Shown: positions 41,201-50,107, counted from the stretch's first letter. The stretch: DNA of 64,000 nt from FEN-1191 sp036490715 (GCA_036490715.1 DASXDL010000037.1:62001-126000), one strand, 5' to 3'. Program-made: numbers and translations. Notes: generated from the sequence alone by a model not told the origin.

Positions 41201-42336
41201 GCCAGCTCGTCTTCCAGCGGGCCGAGCATCAGCGTCAGCGGCGTGCGAAATTCGTGGCTGACATTGGAGAAGAATACGGTCTTGGCGCGATCGATCTCGG
41301 CCAGCGCCGCGGCGCGTTGGCGCTCTTCCTCGTAAGCGCGCGCATTGGCGAGTACCGTTGCAACCTGATCGGCCGTGGCACGGAAGAAGCTGCGGTAGCG
41401 ATCATCGAGCGTGCGGTGCGGGCTGATACCGGCGATGAGCAGCGCATACGGGGTGGATTGCCCGGGGCGCGACAGCGCCAACACGATGGCGCTGTCCGGC
41501 CGGGCGCCCCAGCGCCCGATCGGCAGCGGTCCGAAGCGTGCCGCCAGATCATTGATCACCGGGTTGCCGCCGCCCCTGATTACCTCAGTGAGCGGCCAGC
41601 GCCAAGCTCCGGTGCAATCAGCAAGATCGATGCGCGCCGGCTTCGCCGGACCGACATAGTCGGTCCAGCCGCTGGCGCCAATCAGCCGGGCCTCGCCGGC
41701 TTCGGCATTCACTGCATATAGCAACGCGTACGGCAGGTCGAGTTCATTGGTCGCCAGCACCTGCAGTGCGATCCGCGCCGCCTCGTCCTCGGTCTTGGCC
41801 TCGGCGGCACGCGCCGCCAAGTCGTGCAGCATGCGCACCTCGCGCTCGCTTTGAACCTTGACCGTGGTTTCCTGGACGGTGTTGAGTAATCCGCCGATGC
41901 GACCATCGTCGCCGGGCACCGGGCTGTACGAAAACGTGAAATAGGTCTCCTCGAGCATGCCCGCGCTGTTGATGAACAGCTGCATGTCCTCGGTCCAGGT
42001 CGCCGGACCGCCGTCCAGCACGCTCTGGGCCATTGGCCCGGCAACGTCCCAGATTTCCGACCAGATCTGTGCCGCCGGCGCCGCCAGCGAGCCAGGATGC
42101 TTGTCGCGCAGAATCGGCCGGTAGGCGTCGTTGTAGAGGTGCAGGAATTCGGGGCCCCACCACAGCAGCATCGGGAAGCGGCTGCCCAGCACGACCCCGA
42201 GCATGGTGCGCAGGCTCTGTGGCCACGCTTCGATCGGCCCGAGCCGGGTCTTGGACCAGTCGATCGAGCGCATGAGGGCCCCCATCTCACCGCCACCGGC
42301 AAGACAAGAGCGATCCGTGGGTGTTGAGGTCGCCAT
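38257..42336 (-). CDS. Giant hybrid histidine kinase with two kinase cores and two receiver domains
   Basis: 1359 residues and no membrane segment. Order: PAS-like domain (about 45-160), GAF-like domain (170-335), kinase core 1 with His361 (SHEFRTP) and N-box NAFKHTF, receiver 1 with phospho-acceptor Asp676 (LVLSDVMMPGLDG), coiled coil (745-795), second GAF (800-955), kinase core 2 with His992 (GIAHDINNAISP) and N-box LLFNAVDAM, and receiver 2 with Asp1281 (VVITDLGMPHVDG). Each kinase core has its G-box, so both may be active. No DNA-binding output domain is present; signals probably leave through receiver 2 or a separate regulator. Cytoplasmic. Signal unknown. Confidence 0.92.
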   Translation of the reverse strand: MATSTPTDRSCLAGGGEMGALMRSIDWSKTRLGPIEAWPQSLRTMLGVVLGSRFPMLLWWGPEFLHLYNDAYRPILRDKHPGSLAAPAAQIWSEIWDVAGPMAQSVLDGGPATWTEDMQLFINSAGMLEETYFTFSYSPVPGDDGRIGGLLNTVQETTVKVQSEREVRMLHDLAARAAEAKTEDEAARIALQVLATNELDLPYALLYAVNAEAGEARLIGASGWTDYVGPAKPARIDLADCTGAWRWPLTEVIRGGGNPVINDLAARFGPLPIGRWGARPDSAIVLALSRPGQSTPYALLIAGISPHRTLDDRYRSFFRATADQVATVLANARAYEEERQRAAALAEIDRAKTVFFSNVSHEFRTPLTLMLGPLEDELAETSRPLPPARHARLQTAHRNTLRLLKLVNTLLDFSRIEAGRIEARYEATNLSAFTAQLASVFRSAVEKGGLSLTVDCAPLPELVYVDRDMWEKIVLNLVSNAFKHTFQGGIRVLLAWRGDFTELVVEDTGVGIPAADLPRLFDRFHRVSGAKSRSHEGSGIGLALVQELARLHGGNVKVGSREGSGSRFCVSIRTGREHLPAASIAAGGGAASVQGRAAAFVAEAQEWSRAAGTAASAAARAGEDHRPRILWADDNADMREYVRRLLADQYRVTAVADGEAALASARSDAPDLVLSDVMMPGLDGFGLLRELRANEVTRTIPVILLSARAGEGAAVEGLHAGADDYLVKPFSARELLARVGTHLTMAKMRRNWELELEGRVRERTTQLQKSTEDLKLENAERRLAAQKLEAQLARTNLLDRITRAVAERQDLRSIFQVVIGSVEQSLPVDFCCICVRDPESQALSISSIGQKSDGLTAELSIAEHGLIDIAQNDLARCLEGQLIYEPELAGQSLPLARALLQGGLHSLVAAPLRVESQVFGVLLSARRQPEGFSSGECEFLRQLSEHVALASHQAQLYEALQAAYDDLRQSQQALMQQDRLRALGQMASGIAHDINNAISPIGLYTESLLEREPGLSERARASLVIVQRAIEDVAGTVARMRDFYRARETQSQLAPVDINHMIEQVVSLTRARWSDLPQRRGVVIELRSLLAPSLPKIMGVEGEIRDALTNLLFNAVDAMPDGGRLILRSSVTEQGPVCVEVSDSGMGMDEEARKRCIEPFYTTKGERGTGLGLPMVFGMVQRHGAELQIHSAPGKGTSVRLLFPVAPADSPAVTPLAPVTGSVGPLRLLLVDDDALLRTSMQDILQSEGHQVDIVDGGQRGIDAFGEALRGGRPYQVVITDLGMPHVDGRRVADAVKGMSPATPVILLTGWGQRLRPQDDKHNHIDCVLGKPPRIADIRSALVRLAAPAAVVKRAGGSG

Positions 42337-42486
42337 CCCATCATGACGCTAGCTCATGGCCGCTGTCGAAACTGTGAGCGCGCGCGCAACTCGCGACACT
42401 TACTTTTACTAAACAATTGGATACGATGCTGAATGCAGAAATTACATAGCGCCCCGCATCGGGCACCGGAGCGTGGAGTGGAAAAG

Positions 42487-43032
42487 ATGTTTGTGTCGGC
42501 GGACTCGCTGCTGCGCGACTCGATGGAACTCGGTCGCCTGATTGTGCGTAGCGGTTTTCGTCCCACCTTTCTGGTCGCTGTGTGGCGCGGCGGGGCCCCG
42601 ATCGGCATCGCCGTCCAGGAAGTACTGGAGTACTACGGCATTCCGACCGACCACATCGCGATCCGCACCTCCTCTTATATGGGTCCGGGGCAGCGCGCCA
42701 AGGTTGTGCGGGTTCACGCGCTTGACTACCTGGTCTCGCGGCTGGCGGCTGGCGACCAGCTGCTGCTGGTGGACGACGTATTCGATTCCGGACTGAGCAT
42801 CGAGGCGATCCTCGGGGAATTGGCCAGTCGCTGCCGTCGCAATCTGCCCGAGCAGGTTCGCATTGCGACGGTGTATTACAAGCCGGAACGCAATCGCAGC
42901 GCCGTGAAGCCGGACTACTTCGTCCACCAAACCGATGCCTGGCTGGTGTTTCCGCACGAACTTCGCGGGCTTGAGCGCGAGGAGATCGCGGCCCACAAAC
43001 CGGTGGGCCCGGAGTTCTTCGACAAGCTCTAG
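42487..43032 (+). CDS. Phosphoribosyltransferase (hypoxanthine-type)
   Basis: 181 residues from ATG 42487, chosen because GGAG lies about 8 bases upstream and because an AT-rich promoter-like stretch (TACGAT at 42422-42427) lies too close to the alternative ATG 42433. The PRPP-binding loop LLLVDDVFDSGLS (93-105) and RPTFLVAVWRGGAPIG match the purine-salvage phosphoribosyltransferase group. It joins a purine base to PRPP to give the nucleotide; the exact base cannot be told. Single gene, divergent from the kinase gene. Confidence 0.9.
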   Translation: MFVSADSLLRDSMELGRLIVRSGFRPTFLVAVWRGGAPIGIAVQEVLEYYGIPTDHIAIRTSSYMGPGQRAKVVRVHALDYLVSRLAAGDQLLLVDDVFDSGLSIEAILGELASRCRRNLPEQVRIATVYYKPERNRSAVKPDYFVHQTDAWLVFPHELRGLEREEIAAHKPVGPEFFDKL

Positions 43033-43073
43033 CGTTGTCTGCCGCTGCGCGGCCTGAGCGCTAGAATGAGCTC

Positions 43074-43493
43074 ATGAAATACCTCCACACCATGGTCCGG
43101 GTTGCCGATCTGGAAGCTTCGCGGCGCTTTTACTGCGAGGCTCTGGGTCTGCGCGAAGTGCGCCGTATGGACAGTGATAAGGGCCGGTTCACGCTGGTGT
43201 ATCTGGCCGCCCCGGGGGATGAGGACGCACAGATCGAGCTGACCTACAACTGGGATCCCGAGAGTTACGCTGGCGGCCGCAACTTCGGCCACGTCGCCTA
43301 CCAGGTCGACGACATCTACGACACCTGCCGGCGGCTGATGCAGCAGGGCATCACCATCAACCGGCCGCCGCGCGACGGCAAGATGGCCTTCATCCGCTCG
43401 CCGGACCTGATCTCGATCGAACTGCTGCAGAAAGGCGACGCGCTGCCGCCGAAGGAACCCTGGCTGTCGATGCCGAGCGTCGGCAGCTGGTAG
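43074..43493 (+). CDS. gloA: Lactoylglutathione lyase (glyoxalase I)
   Basis: 139 residues. The vicinal-oxygen-chelate repeats carry the metal ligands His5, Glu55, His73 and Glu116, the set expected of GloA. MKYLHTMVRVADLEASRRFY and GRNFGHVAYQVDDIYDTC are close to the family pattern. It converts the glutathione hemithioacetal of methylglyoxal to S-lactoylglutathione in the cytoplasm. A TAGAAT box lies 10-15 bases upstream of the ATG, rather close for a -10 element. Its stop abuts the convergent P450 stop with no gap. Confidence 0.93.
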   Translation: MKYLHTMVRVADLEASRRFYCEALGLREVRRMDSDKGRFTLVYLAAPGDEDAQIELTYNWDPESYAGGRNFGHVAYQVDDIYDTCRRLMQQGITINRPPRDGKMAFIRSPDLISIELLQKGDALPPKEPWLSMPSVGSW

Positions 43494-44807
43494 TCAGCCG
43501 CGCGTTTCCACTTGCATCATGACATCGTCGCGCATGCGCAGGTTGATGCGCGCCTCCATCGCGAACGGTCCGGACTGCGCGCAGCGCAGCCGGAAGCGTC
43601 GCGCCGCTAGGTACAGGTGAATTGCCATCTCGTAGGTGGCGAAGGTCTCGCCGACGCAATGACGTGGACCGGCTGAGAACGGGATGTATGCAAATCGGTG
43701 CGCTTCTGGCTGGGTACCTGGCTCGAAGCGCTCGGGCCGGAACTCGTTCGGGTCGGGCCAATGCTGCGGGTCACGCTGCACCACGTACGGACTCATGAAC
43801 ACATCGGTGCCCGCCGGCGCCTGATAGCCGAGCAGACGATCGGCGTGTACGCATCGGCGCGTCAGCACCCAAACCGGCGGATACAGCCGCAGCGCCTCCA
43901 TGATGACCTGATGGGTGTACTGCAGCGTCTCGACCGACGACAGCCGCCAGTCGCCAAGCTCCGCGGCATCGACCTCGGCCAGCAGTTTCGCCTCTACCCG
44001 CGGATGCTGTGACAGCAGATACCAGATCGAATTCAGCACCGCCGCGGTGGTTTCGTGGCCGGCGACTATGATCGACATGACCTCGTCGATCAGTTCGCGG
44101 TGCGACATCGCCGAGCCGTCGCCGCGATCGCGCGCGGCCATCATCATGCCTAGCCAGTCGGCGTCGGTGGCGGCTGCGTCAGTTTCACGCCTGCTGATCA
44201 CCTGCTCGATATGGCGGCCGAGCTGCCGGAACCGAAAGGCAAAGCGCAGGTCGCGCACCGAATCTTCGGTCAGCAGCGCGAATGGATTGGACCCCAGCTG
44301 CGTGCACAGGCGGTCAAAGTCCACTCCCAGCGTGGCACGCAGTACCACCTCCAGCGCATTCTCGCTGGTCTCGCGCGTTACATTCAGTTCGACGCCGCTC
44401 GCGGCCTTGTCTGCCCAGCCCGTCAGGCGATGCTGCGTGGTGGCGACGATCATCTCGCCGAACTGCTCCACGCGAGAACGCTGGAACATCGGTTGCATCA
44501 TCCGATGCTGGCGCTTCCATGCCTCACCCTCGCTGACGATGATGCCGTCGCCGACTAGCACGCGCACGCGATCCAGGCCCGCCCCCACGGTGTAGTTACG
44601 GTGGTTGGATACAAGCACGCGCTTGATCGTGTCTGGATCGGCCACCACCCAGGTATCGCGGCCGCGGCCCGGCGCATAGACGCGATAAATGTCGCCGAAC
44701 TCAGCGCCGTACCGGGTCATCAGCTCCAGCGAATCGTCGGTGGTGCCGACATCGAACTGTGCGTGAGCGCACGGCGGCCGGGGCGGTTTGCCATCCTCGG
44801 AGGTCAT
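43494..44807 (-). CDS. Cytochrome P450
   Basis: 437 residues. The I-helix AGHETT (249-254), ExxR (Glu304-Ala-Leu-Arg307), the FRPERF segment and the heme loop FSAGPRHCVGETFA with Cys384 are intact, so it should be an active monooxygenase. The loop spelling and a WVLTRR segment resemble the CYP4/CYP102-type clan found in bacteria that hydroxylate fatty acids or terpenes. It is soluble with no fused reductase and no ferredoxin gene nearby, so its electron donors must come from elsewhere. Substrate unknown. Confidence 0.95.
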   Translation of the reverse strand: MTSEDGKPPRPPCAHAQFDVGTTDDSLELMTRYGAEFGDIYRVYAPGRGRDTWVVADPDTIKRVLVSNHRNYTVGAGLDRVRVLVGDGIIVSEGEAWKRQHRMMQPMFQRSRVEQFGEMIVATTQHRLTGWADKAASGVELNVTRETSENALEVVLRATLGVDFDRLCTQLGSNPFALLTEDSVRDLRFAFRFRQLGRHIEQVISRRETDAAATDADWLGMMMAARDRGDGSAMSHRELIDEVMSIIVAGHETTAAVLNSIWYLLSQHPRVEAKLLAEVDAAELGDWRLSSVETLQYTHQVIMEALRLYPPVWVLTRRCVHADRLLGYQAPAGTDVFMSPYVVQRDPQHWPDPNEFRPERFEPGTQPEAHRFAYIPFSAGPRHCVGETFATYEMAIHLYLAARRFRLRCAQSGPFAMEARINLRMRDDVMMQVETRG

Positions 44808-44874
44808 GCGGTCAATATAGCCGGTCGCGAGCGTTTGTTACCATCGCGTCCTTGCCCCCACCGGAGCCTCGAGC

Positions 44875-46803
44875 ATGATCCAGTTTTGCAGCGCGCAGCG
44901 CGCGCGCAAGGTCGTTAGTACGGCGGTGATGGCCGCGGCCTTGGGCACATGTCTGGCCCTATCCGGCAATGCTTCCCGCGCCGATGTAGCCCCCGCCGCG
45001 GAGTCGATACCCCAGGGCATGTGGGATCTGTCAGCCCTATATGCTTCACCACAGGCGTGGAGCGAGGCCTATATCACGCTGCATGCCAGGGCCGGGGCGC
45101 TCGAGAACTACAAGGGCACGCTGGGCGACAATGCGGCGGCGATGTTCGCCGCACTGGATGCAATCAGCGCAACCAATCGCGAGGCCGCGCGGCTGGCGAT
45201 CTATGCCAACCTCAAAGCCGACGAAGATCTGCGTAACCCGGACAACCAGGAACGACGCCAGCAAGGCCAGGCACTGGGGACGTTGATCTCGGAGAAGACC
45301 TCGTGGGTCGCTCCGGAAGTCATCAAGGTCGGTGCCGACACCGTGCACCGATTTGAGACCGAGAACCCGCCACTGGCGCAGCGATTCGACTTCTTTCTGG
45401 ACGATACGCTGCGGGGAGCGCCGCACACGCTGGGCGATCAGGCCGAGAGTATCCTGGCATCGGCCGGCACCGTGCTGCAGCAGCCCGTCACCGCCCGCTC
45501 GCTGCTGGCCGACGGTGAGTTGCCAAGGCCAACGATCACGCTATCCGGCGGTGCCAAGGCGCATCTGGATACCGCCGGCTACAACCGCTACCGCTATCTG
45601 CCCAAGCGTTCGGATCGCAAGCACGTCTTCGATGCGTACTGGGGCGCCTGGCTGCCGTATCAGAGTACCCTCGGAGCGCTGCTCGCCGCGCAGGTGATGG
45701 GCGACGTGTTCAGCGCGCATACGCGCAAGTTCTCCAACTCGCTCGAGGCTGCGCAGTTTGGCGATAACATGCCGGCGGCGGTGTATCAGACGCTGGTCGC
45801 GCAAACCAACGCCGCGCTGCCGAGCCTGCATCGGTACCTGCGCCTGCGGGCACGGCTGCTGGCGATCCAGGGTCCGATGCGCTACTACGATACCTACCCG
45901 CCGATCCTGGCCCTTAAACCGCCGCCAAAATACTCGGTGGCCGAGTCCGAGCGTCTGACCGTGGCGGCGTTGCAGCCACTGGGCGAGGACTACCTCACCC
46001 TGTTGCGTCGCGGGTTCGCCGGCCAGTGGATGAACATCTATCCGCATCCGGGCAAAGCCAACGGCGCCTACATGAGTGGCGGCGCCTACGACGTCCACCC
46101 GTATCTGTTGTTCAACAACACCGACGACTATGAGTCGCTGTCGGCATTCGCACACGAGTGGGGTCACGCCGTGCATACCCTGCTGGCCGACCGGGCACAG
46201 CCGTTCGACAAGTCGGGCTATTCGACCTTCATCGCCGAATCGGCTTCGATCGGCAATGAAATGCTGCTCAATGACTACATGGTCGCGCACGCGGCGACCA
46301 CAGCCGAAAAGCTCTACTATCTCGGTCAGGGTCTGGATCGGATTCGAGCCACCTTCTTCCGCCAGGTGCAGTTCGCCGAATTCGAGCTCGCCATCCATCA
46401 GGAGATCGAACAGGGTCACCCGCTGTCCGGTAAACGCATGACCGAGATGTACTGCGGCTTGTTGCGCAAGTACTACGGCGAAGCCGACGGCGTCATGAAA
46501 ATCGATCCGCAGTACTGCATCGAGTGGGCGGCCGTGCCGCACTTCTACCGTGACTTCTATGTCTATCAGTACGCTACTTCGATGGCAGGCGCGGCTTCGA
46601 TGACCGACGCCATTTTGAAGGAGGGCGAGCCGGCCCGGGACCGCTTTCTGGCCCTGCTGCGCGCCGGCGGTTCCGATTATCCCTACGACCTGTACAAGCG
46701 TGCCGGCATCGACATGGCGACCCCGGCCCCGTACCAGGCGCTGATCGCCCGGATGAATCGCATCATGGACCAGATTGAGGCGCTGACGCCGAAGCCGCAC
46801 TGA
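44875..46803 (+). CDS. pepF: Exported M3-family oligoendopeptidase F-like peptidase
   Basis: 642 residues. The zinc site is His427-Glu428-Trp-Gly-His431 (FAHEWGHAVH) with a third ligand Glu455 (FIAESASIGNE). WDLSALYASPQAW at the mature start and ERLTVAALQPLGEDYLTLLR are typical of PepF. Unlike the cytoplasmic PepF of Firmicutes, this protein has a signal peptide (about 10-37), so it acts in the periplasm or outside on peptides of a few to about 20 residues. GGAG lies 9 bases before the ATG. It is convergent with the cardiolipin synthase gene. Confidence 0.92.
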   Translation: MIQFCSAQRARKVVSTAVMAAALGTCLALSGNASRADVAPAAESIPQGMWDLSALYASPQAWSEAYITLHARAGALENYKGTLGDNAAAMFAALDAISATNREAARLAIYANLKADEDLRNPDNQERRQQGQALGTLISEKTSWVAPEVIKVGADTVHRFETENPPLAQRFDFFLDDTLRGAPHTLGDQAESILASAGTVLQQPVTARSLLADGELPRPTITLSGGAKAHLDTAGYNRYRYLPKRSDRKHVFDAYWGAWLPYQSTLGALLAAQVMGDVFSAHTRKFSNSLEAAQFGDNMPAAVYQTLVAQTNAALPSLHRYLRLRARLLAIQGPMRYYDTYPPILALKPPPKYSVAESERLTVAALQPLGEDYLTLLRRGFAGQWMNIYPHPGKANGAYMSGGAYDVHPYLLFNNTDDYESLSAFAHEWGHAVHTLLADRAQPFDKSGYSTFIAESASIGNEMLLNDYMVAHAATTAEKLYYLGQGLDRIRATFFRQVQFAEFELAIHQEIEQGHPLSGKRMTEMYCGLLRKYYGEADGVMKIDPQYCIEWAAVPHFYRDFYVYQYATSMAGAASMTDAILKEGEPARDRFLALLRAGGSDYPYDLYKRAGIDMATPAPYQALIARMNRIMDQIEALTPKPH

Positions 46804-46825
46804 GTGCGGCACTCTCCTTATTCTT
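46802..46825 (+). terminator. Short hairpin with T-rich tail after pepF
   Basis: gagtg/cactc (46802-46814 region) forms a small stem with a 3-base loop followed by the T-rich stretch tccttattctt, in the 20-base gap between the convergent pepF and cardiolipin synthase stops. Confidence 0.35.
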
Positions 46826-48215
46826 ATAGATACGGCAGCAGCAGATGCGCGGCGTTGTCGCGCAGCCGTGCCGGCAAGCGCCGGCGGTCCAGATCCGCTT
46901 GCGTCAGCGGCGTGATCTGGTTCGCCGTAATGCGCGCGCGCACCTGCTCGACCAGATCCGACTGGTACACCTCGAGATTGATCTCGAAATTCAGCCGGAA
47001 GCTGCGCAGGTCCCAGTTGGCACTGCCGATGAAGCACCAGACATCATCCACGCTCATCAGCTTGGAGTGATCGAACGGCGCCGGATGAGTCCAGATGCGG
47101 CAGCCGGCTGATAACAGCGGTTCGACGTGCGCCCGCATCGCCCAGTCGACGCTCGGGTGATTACTGTGTGCGGGTAGAACGATGTCGACCGTGACATTGC
47201 GCATTGCCGCGAGCGCCAGCGCCGTGATGATGCGATCGTCCGGCAGGAAATAGGGCGTCATCACCTGTACTGACGAACGGGCACAGGCCAGGGCTTCCAG
47301 CACCAGATATTCGATCTTCTCGATGTCCTGGTCCGGACCGGAGGTCACCACGCGCATCAGGCTCTCGCCGGCGGCAGCCAGCGGCGGGTACCAGGCCGGA
47401 CCGCTAAGCAACTCCCCGGTCGCGAACTGCCACTGGCCGGCGAATGCTTCGGTCAGCTGCGCCACCACCGGTCCCTCGAAGCGAAAATGCGTGTCGAGCA
47501 CGGTGTGGCGTGGGTGCGTGGCAACGATGTTCTCATCACCGATGTTCAGCCCGCCGGTGAATCCTATGCGGCCGTCGACACACAGGATCTTGCGATGCGT
47601 GCGCAGATTCAGGAACGGCATGCGCCACGGCAGCGCCGAGTGCATGAAGCGCGCGACTGATATTCCTGCGTGCCGCAACGCCCGGTAGCTGGCCGAGCGC
47701 AGATACCCGCCGCCATAGCCGTCGATCAGCACGCGCACGACGGCGCCGCGCTGCTGCGCACGCCCCAGGGCGGCGATGAACTGGCGCCCGATGCCGTCGG
47801 CGCGAAAGATGTAGCTCGACAGGCCGACGCTATCGGCCGCGGCCTCGATCGCTGCGATCATCTGCGGATAGGCGGCATCGCCGTTGCGGAGCATTTGCAC
47901 CGCGTTGCCGCTCTGAACGTTACGACGGCTGATGCGTCGCGCCGCCAGCTCCAGCCCGGCCAGGTGCTGGCAGCCCGGAGGCCCCGGCGCGCTCTCGACC
48001 ACCTGGTCATCGACCGCAGACGTGCTCATGCTGCGCGCGCGCCGGCGCACCCGGTTGATACCGAGCAGCAGGTACAGCACGCTGCCGATCACCGGTGCCA
48101 GCCACGCCAGACCGATCCATGCCATCGCCGAGCCCGGATTGCGGTTATTCGCCAGCACGTGCAGCGTCACTGCGACGGCCAGCGCCAGATGGATGATCGC
48201 GAGTAACGTTGGCAT
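46824..48215 (-). CDS. cls: Cardiolipin synthase, phospholipase D type
   Basis: 463 residues from ATG 48215, with GGAGG 6 bases upstream; the frame is open to 48377. Two N-terminal membrane segments (about 3-22 and 32-52) precede two phospholipase-D motifs: His207-x-Lys209 with Asp214 (HRKILCVDGRIGFTGG) and His383-x-Lys385 with Asp390 (HSKLMSVDDVWCFIGSAN). These are the hallmarks of bacterial Cls, which condenses two phosphatidylglycerol molecules to cardiolipin. It is the last gene of the run that includes three glycosyltransferases, 19 bases after the GT2 gene. Confidence 0.94.
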   Translation of the reverse strand: MPTLLAIIHLALAVAVTLHVLANNRNPGSAMAWIGLAWLAPVIGSVLYLLLGINRVRRRARSMSTSAVDDQVVESAPGPPGCQHLAGLELAARRISRRNVQSGNAVQMLRNGDAAYPQMIAAIEAAADSVGLSSYIFRADGIGRQFIAALGRAQQRGAVVRVLIDGYGGGYLRSASYRALRHAGISVARFMHSALPWRMPFLNLRTHRKILCVDGRIGFTGGLNIGDENIVATHPRHTVLDTHFRFEGPVVAQLTEAFAGQWQFATGELLSGPAWYPPLAAAGESLMRVVTSGPDQDIEKIEYLVLEALACARSSVQVMTPYFLPDDRIITALALAAMRNVTVDIVLPAHSNHPSVDWAMRAHVEPLLSAGCRIWTHPAPFDHSKLMSVDDVWCFIGSANWDLRSFRLNFEINLEVYQSDLVEQVRARITANQITPLTQADLDRRRLPARLRDNAAHLLLPYL

Positions 48216-48234
48216 TCCCGGCCTCCAGGCGCCC

Positions 48235-49059
48235 TCAGCGCCAGAGCTTGTGCGCCCGCAACTCGTCCTCGGCCAGTGCCACCGATGGTGCGAAGTACCG
48301 CATCTCGAAATATCGCAGGCGCTTGTAGAGCGCATAGTGGGCGGCCAGGTAGGCCGCAATCCAGCCGCGCGTGCCATCCAGGAACCCGAGCCGCAGCAGA
48401 TAGTCTTTGAGAAAGGTCAGGACAAATACCAGCGGCCAGGCGAGCGGCCAGCTGCCACGTCCGCGATCGCGCCAGTCCAGCGCCTTGAGCTCGGCATAGC
48501 GCAGGTACTTGAGCTGTTGATGCACCAACGTCGGATTCAGGTAATGCATGAACGCCGGTTCGAAGCAGCGCTCGGCACCGGTATATTGCAGGGCCTCGTG
48601 CACGCGCGCTTCATCCCAGTGCGAATGCGCGCGATGGTAGATGCGCGGCTTGCGCTCGCGCACCAGCGGACGGTACCAGCGCAGCGGCCGGCCCATGAAC
48701 CAAGCGGTGCGAAACAGTACGCCGACAGAGGCCTCCGAGTGCATTAGCTCGGGCAGGCCACGCTCCAGCGCCACGGCCAGTTCGGCTGGCAGCGACTCAT
48801 CGGCATCCAGCGACAGGATCCAGTCATGGCTCGCCTGCGCCGCAGCGACATTGCGTTGCGCGCCGTAGCCAAGCCATGGTTGCTGCAGAACGCGGGCGCC
48901 ATGCGCCGCGGCGATACGGCAGGTGTCGTCGTCGCTGCCGCAGTCGACCACGAGTTTCTCGGCGGCGAAGCCCACGCTATCGAGACAGCGGGCGATGTTG
49001 CCGGCCTCGTTGTAGGTGATGACGACCAGGCTGATCGCCTGCTTGGGCGCTTGGGACAT
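48235..49059 (-). CDS. Glycosyltransferase family 2
   Basis: 274 residues. A GT-A fold is shown by SLVVITYNEAGNIARCLDSV at the start, DCGSDDDT and the metal-binding LSLDADES; later HEALQYTGAERCF and FLKDYLLRLGFLDGTRGW resemble the WaaE/KdtX-type lipopolysaccharide-core glucosyltransferase group. It probably adds a hexose to a lipid-linked core or surface glycan on the cytoplasmic face of the inner membrane. It begins 7 bases after the GT9 gene and is followed 19 bases later by cls. Confidence 0.9.
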   Translation of the reverse strand: MSQAPKQAISLVVITYNEAGNIARCLDSVGFAAEKLVVDCGSDDDTCRIAAAHGARVLQQPWLGYGAQRNVAAAQASHDWILSLDADESLPAELAVALERGLPELMHSEASVGVLFRTAWFMGRPLRWYRPLVRERKPRIYHRAHSHWDEARVHEALQYTGAERCFEPAFMHYLNPTLVHQQLKYLRYAELKALDWRDRGRGSWPLAWPLVFVLTFLKDYLLRLGFLDGTRGWIAAYLAAHYALYKRLRYFEMRYFAPSVALAEDELRAHKLWR

Positions 49060-49066
49060 CGTTGCT

Positions 49067-50107
49067 CTATCCGCTGCTGCCGGCTGTCACGGCGCTTTGC
49101 CACGCTTGCAGTACCTGCTCGGGGCTAATGTAACGCATCGAGCGCCGACCCTCGTATTCTGCGACCACGCACCTCACCACGGCGTGCCGGCCACGCGGCG
49201 CATACATGAATGGCTCGCTGGTGCCGAAGATCGTGACCACTCGGCCGCCTACGGCCGCGGCCACGTGTGCCGGCCCGGTATCGACCGAGATCATTCCGAC
49301 GGCTCGCGCCGCCAGCCCGAGCAGCCGCGACAACGACAGTTCCGGCACCACGTCGTAGGCATGCTCGACCGTGGCGCGCCGGAGAATATCGCGGTTGAGC
49401 GCGGATTCGGTTGCAACCCCGAGCAGCAGCAGCGCATGTTGCGGATGCCGCTCGCGCAGGCCGCGCAGCAGCTGCGCCCAGCTCTGCTCCGGCCAGTATT
49501 TGGAGTTGCTGCGACGGCGCCGCAAGCCTCGCCGCATGGTGCGCTTGTTGCCGGCCTGAATCAGGATCAGCGGGCGATCACCCCACGGACGACTACCCGC
49601 CCAGACCTCGACCTCACGGCGCTGGGCCTCGGTCACGACCAGCTCGCCGAAGGCATCGTCGGTCGGCGGCCGATGGTCCTGGCCGCCGAGCACCGGCGGG
49701 TCGCGATAGGCGAATCGCAGCCAGCGCTCGCAGAAGTGCGAGCCGGTCAGTCCGGGCATGTCTTCGTGGTGGCACCAGTGAGCCGGCGTCCAACCGGCGC
49801 GCAGCAGCAGTTCGCATATCTTGTCGTTGTCGTGATCGCACAGCCAGGTCGGTCCGGCGCCGCGTTGCTGCAGCGAGCGCACCAGGCCTTGCTGCGCGCC
49901 ACTGAGCGGATACCAGCCCTTGCGGCTGCCAAGCAGCAGGATCTCGCCCACTCCAGGTTGCTGGCGCAGCAGCTCCGGTGTCCAGGGCGCGGCTGCAATG
50001 AGGTCCACAGGCTGTCCGAAGCGCTGGTGCAGATGGCGGATCGCCACGGTGAGCATCACCATGTCACCGAGCGCACCAAATCGCACCAGCAGCGGGCGCG
50101 GATTCAA
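49067..50107 (-). CDS. Glycosyltransferase family 9 (heptosyltransferase-like)
   Basis: 346 residues. The start LLVRFGALGDMVMLTVAIRH has the GT9 acceptor/phosphate loop, and MISVDTGPAHVAAAVGGRVV, TIFGTSEP is the usual nucleotide-sugar-binding end. GT9 enzymes transfer heptose or related sugars from ADP-activated donors to the lipopolysaccharide core. The gene overlaps the upstream GT4 gene by four bases (50104-50107) and lies 7 bases before GT2, so the three glycosyltransferases form one transcript. Confidence 0.92.
   Translation of the reverse strand: MNPRPLLVRFGALGDMVMLTVAIRHLHQRFGQPVDLIAAAPWTPELLRQQPGVGEILLLGSRKGWYPLSGAQQGLVRSLQQRGAGPTWLCDHDNDKICELLLRAGWTPAHWCHHEDMPGLTGSHFCERWLRFAYRDPPVLGGQDHRPPTDDAFGELVVTEAQRREVEVWAGSRPWGDRPLILIQAGNKRTMRRGLRRRRSNSKYWPEQSWAQLLRGLRERHPQHALLLLGVATESALNRDILRRATVEHAYDVVPELSLSRLLGLAARAVGMISVDTGPAHVAAAVGGRVVTIFGTSEPFMYAPRGRHAVVRCVVAEYEGRRSMRYISPEQVLQAWQSAVTAGSSG

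Noticed and set aside
45541..47037. 498-codon open frame on the minus strand
   Set aside because: Runs opposite the pepF zinc-site region and the cls end; composition unlike a protein.
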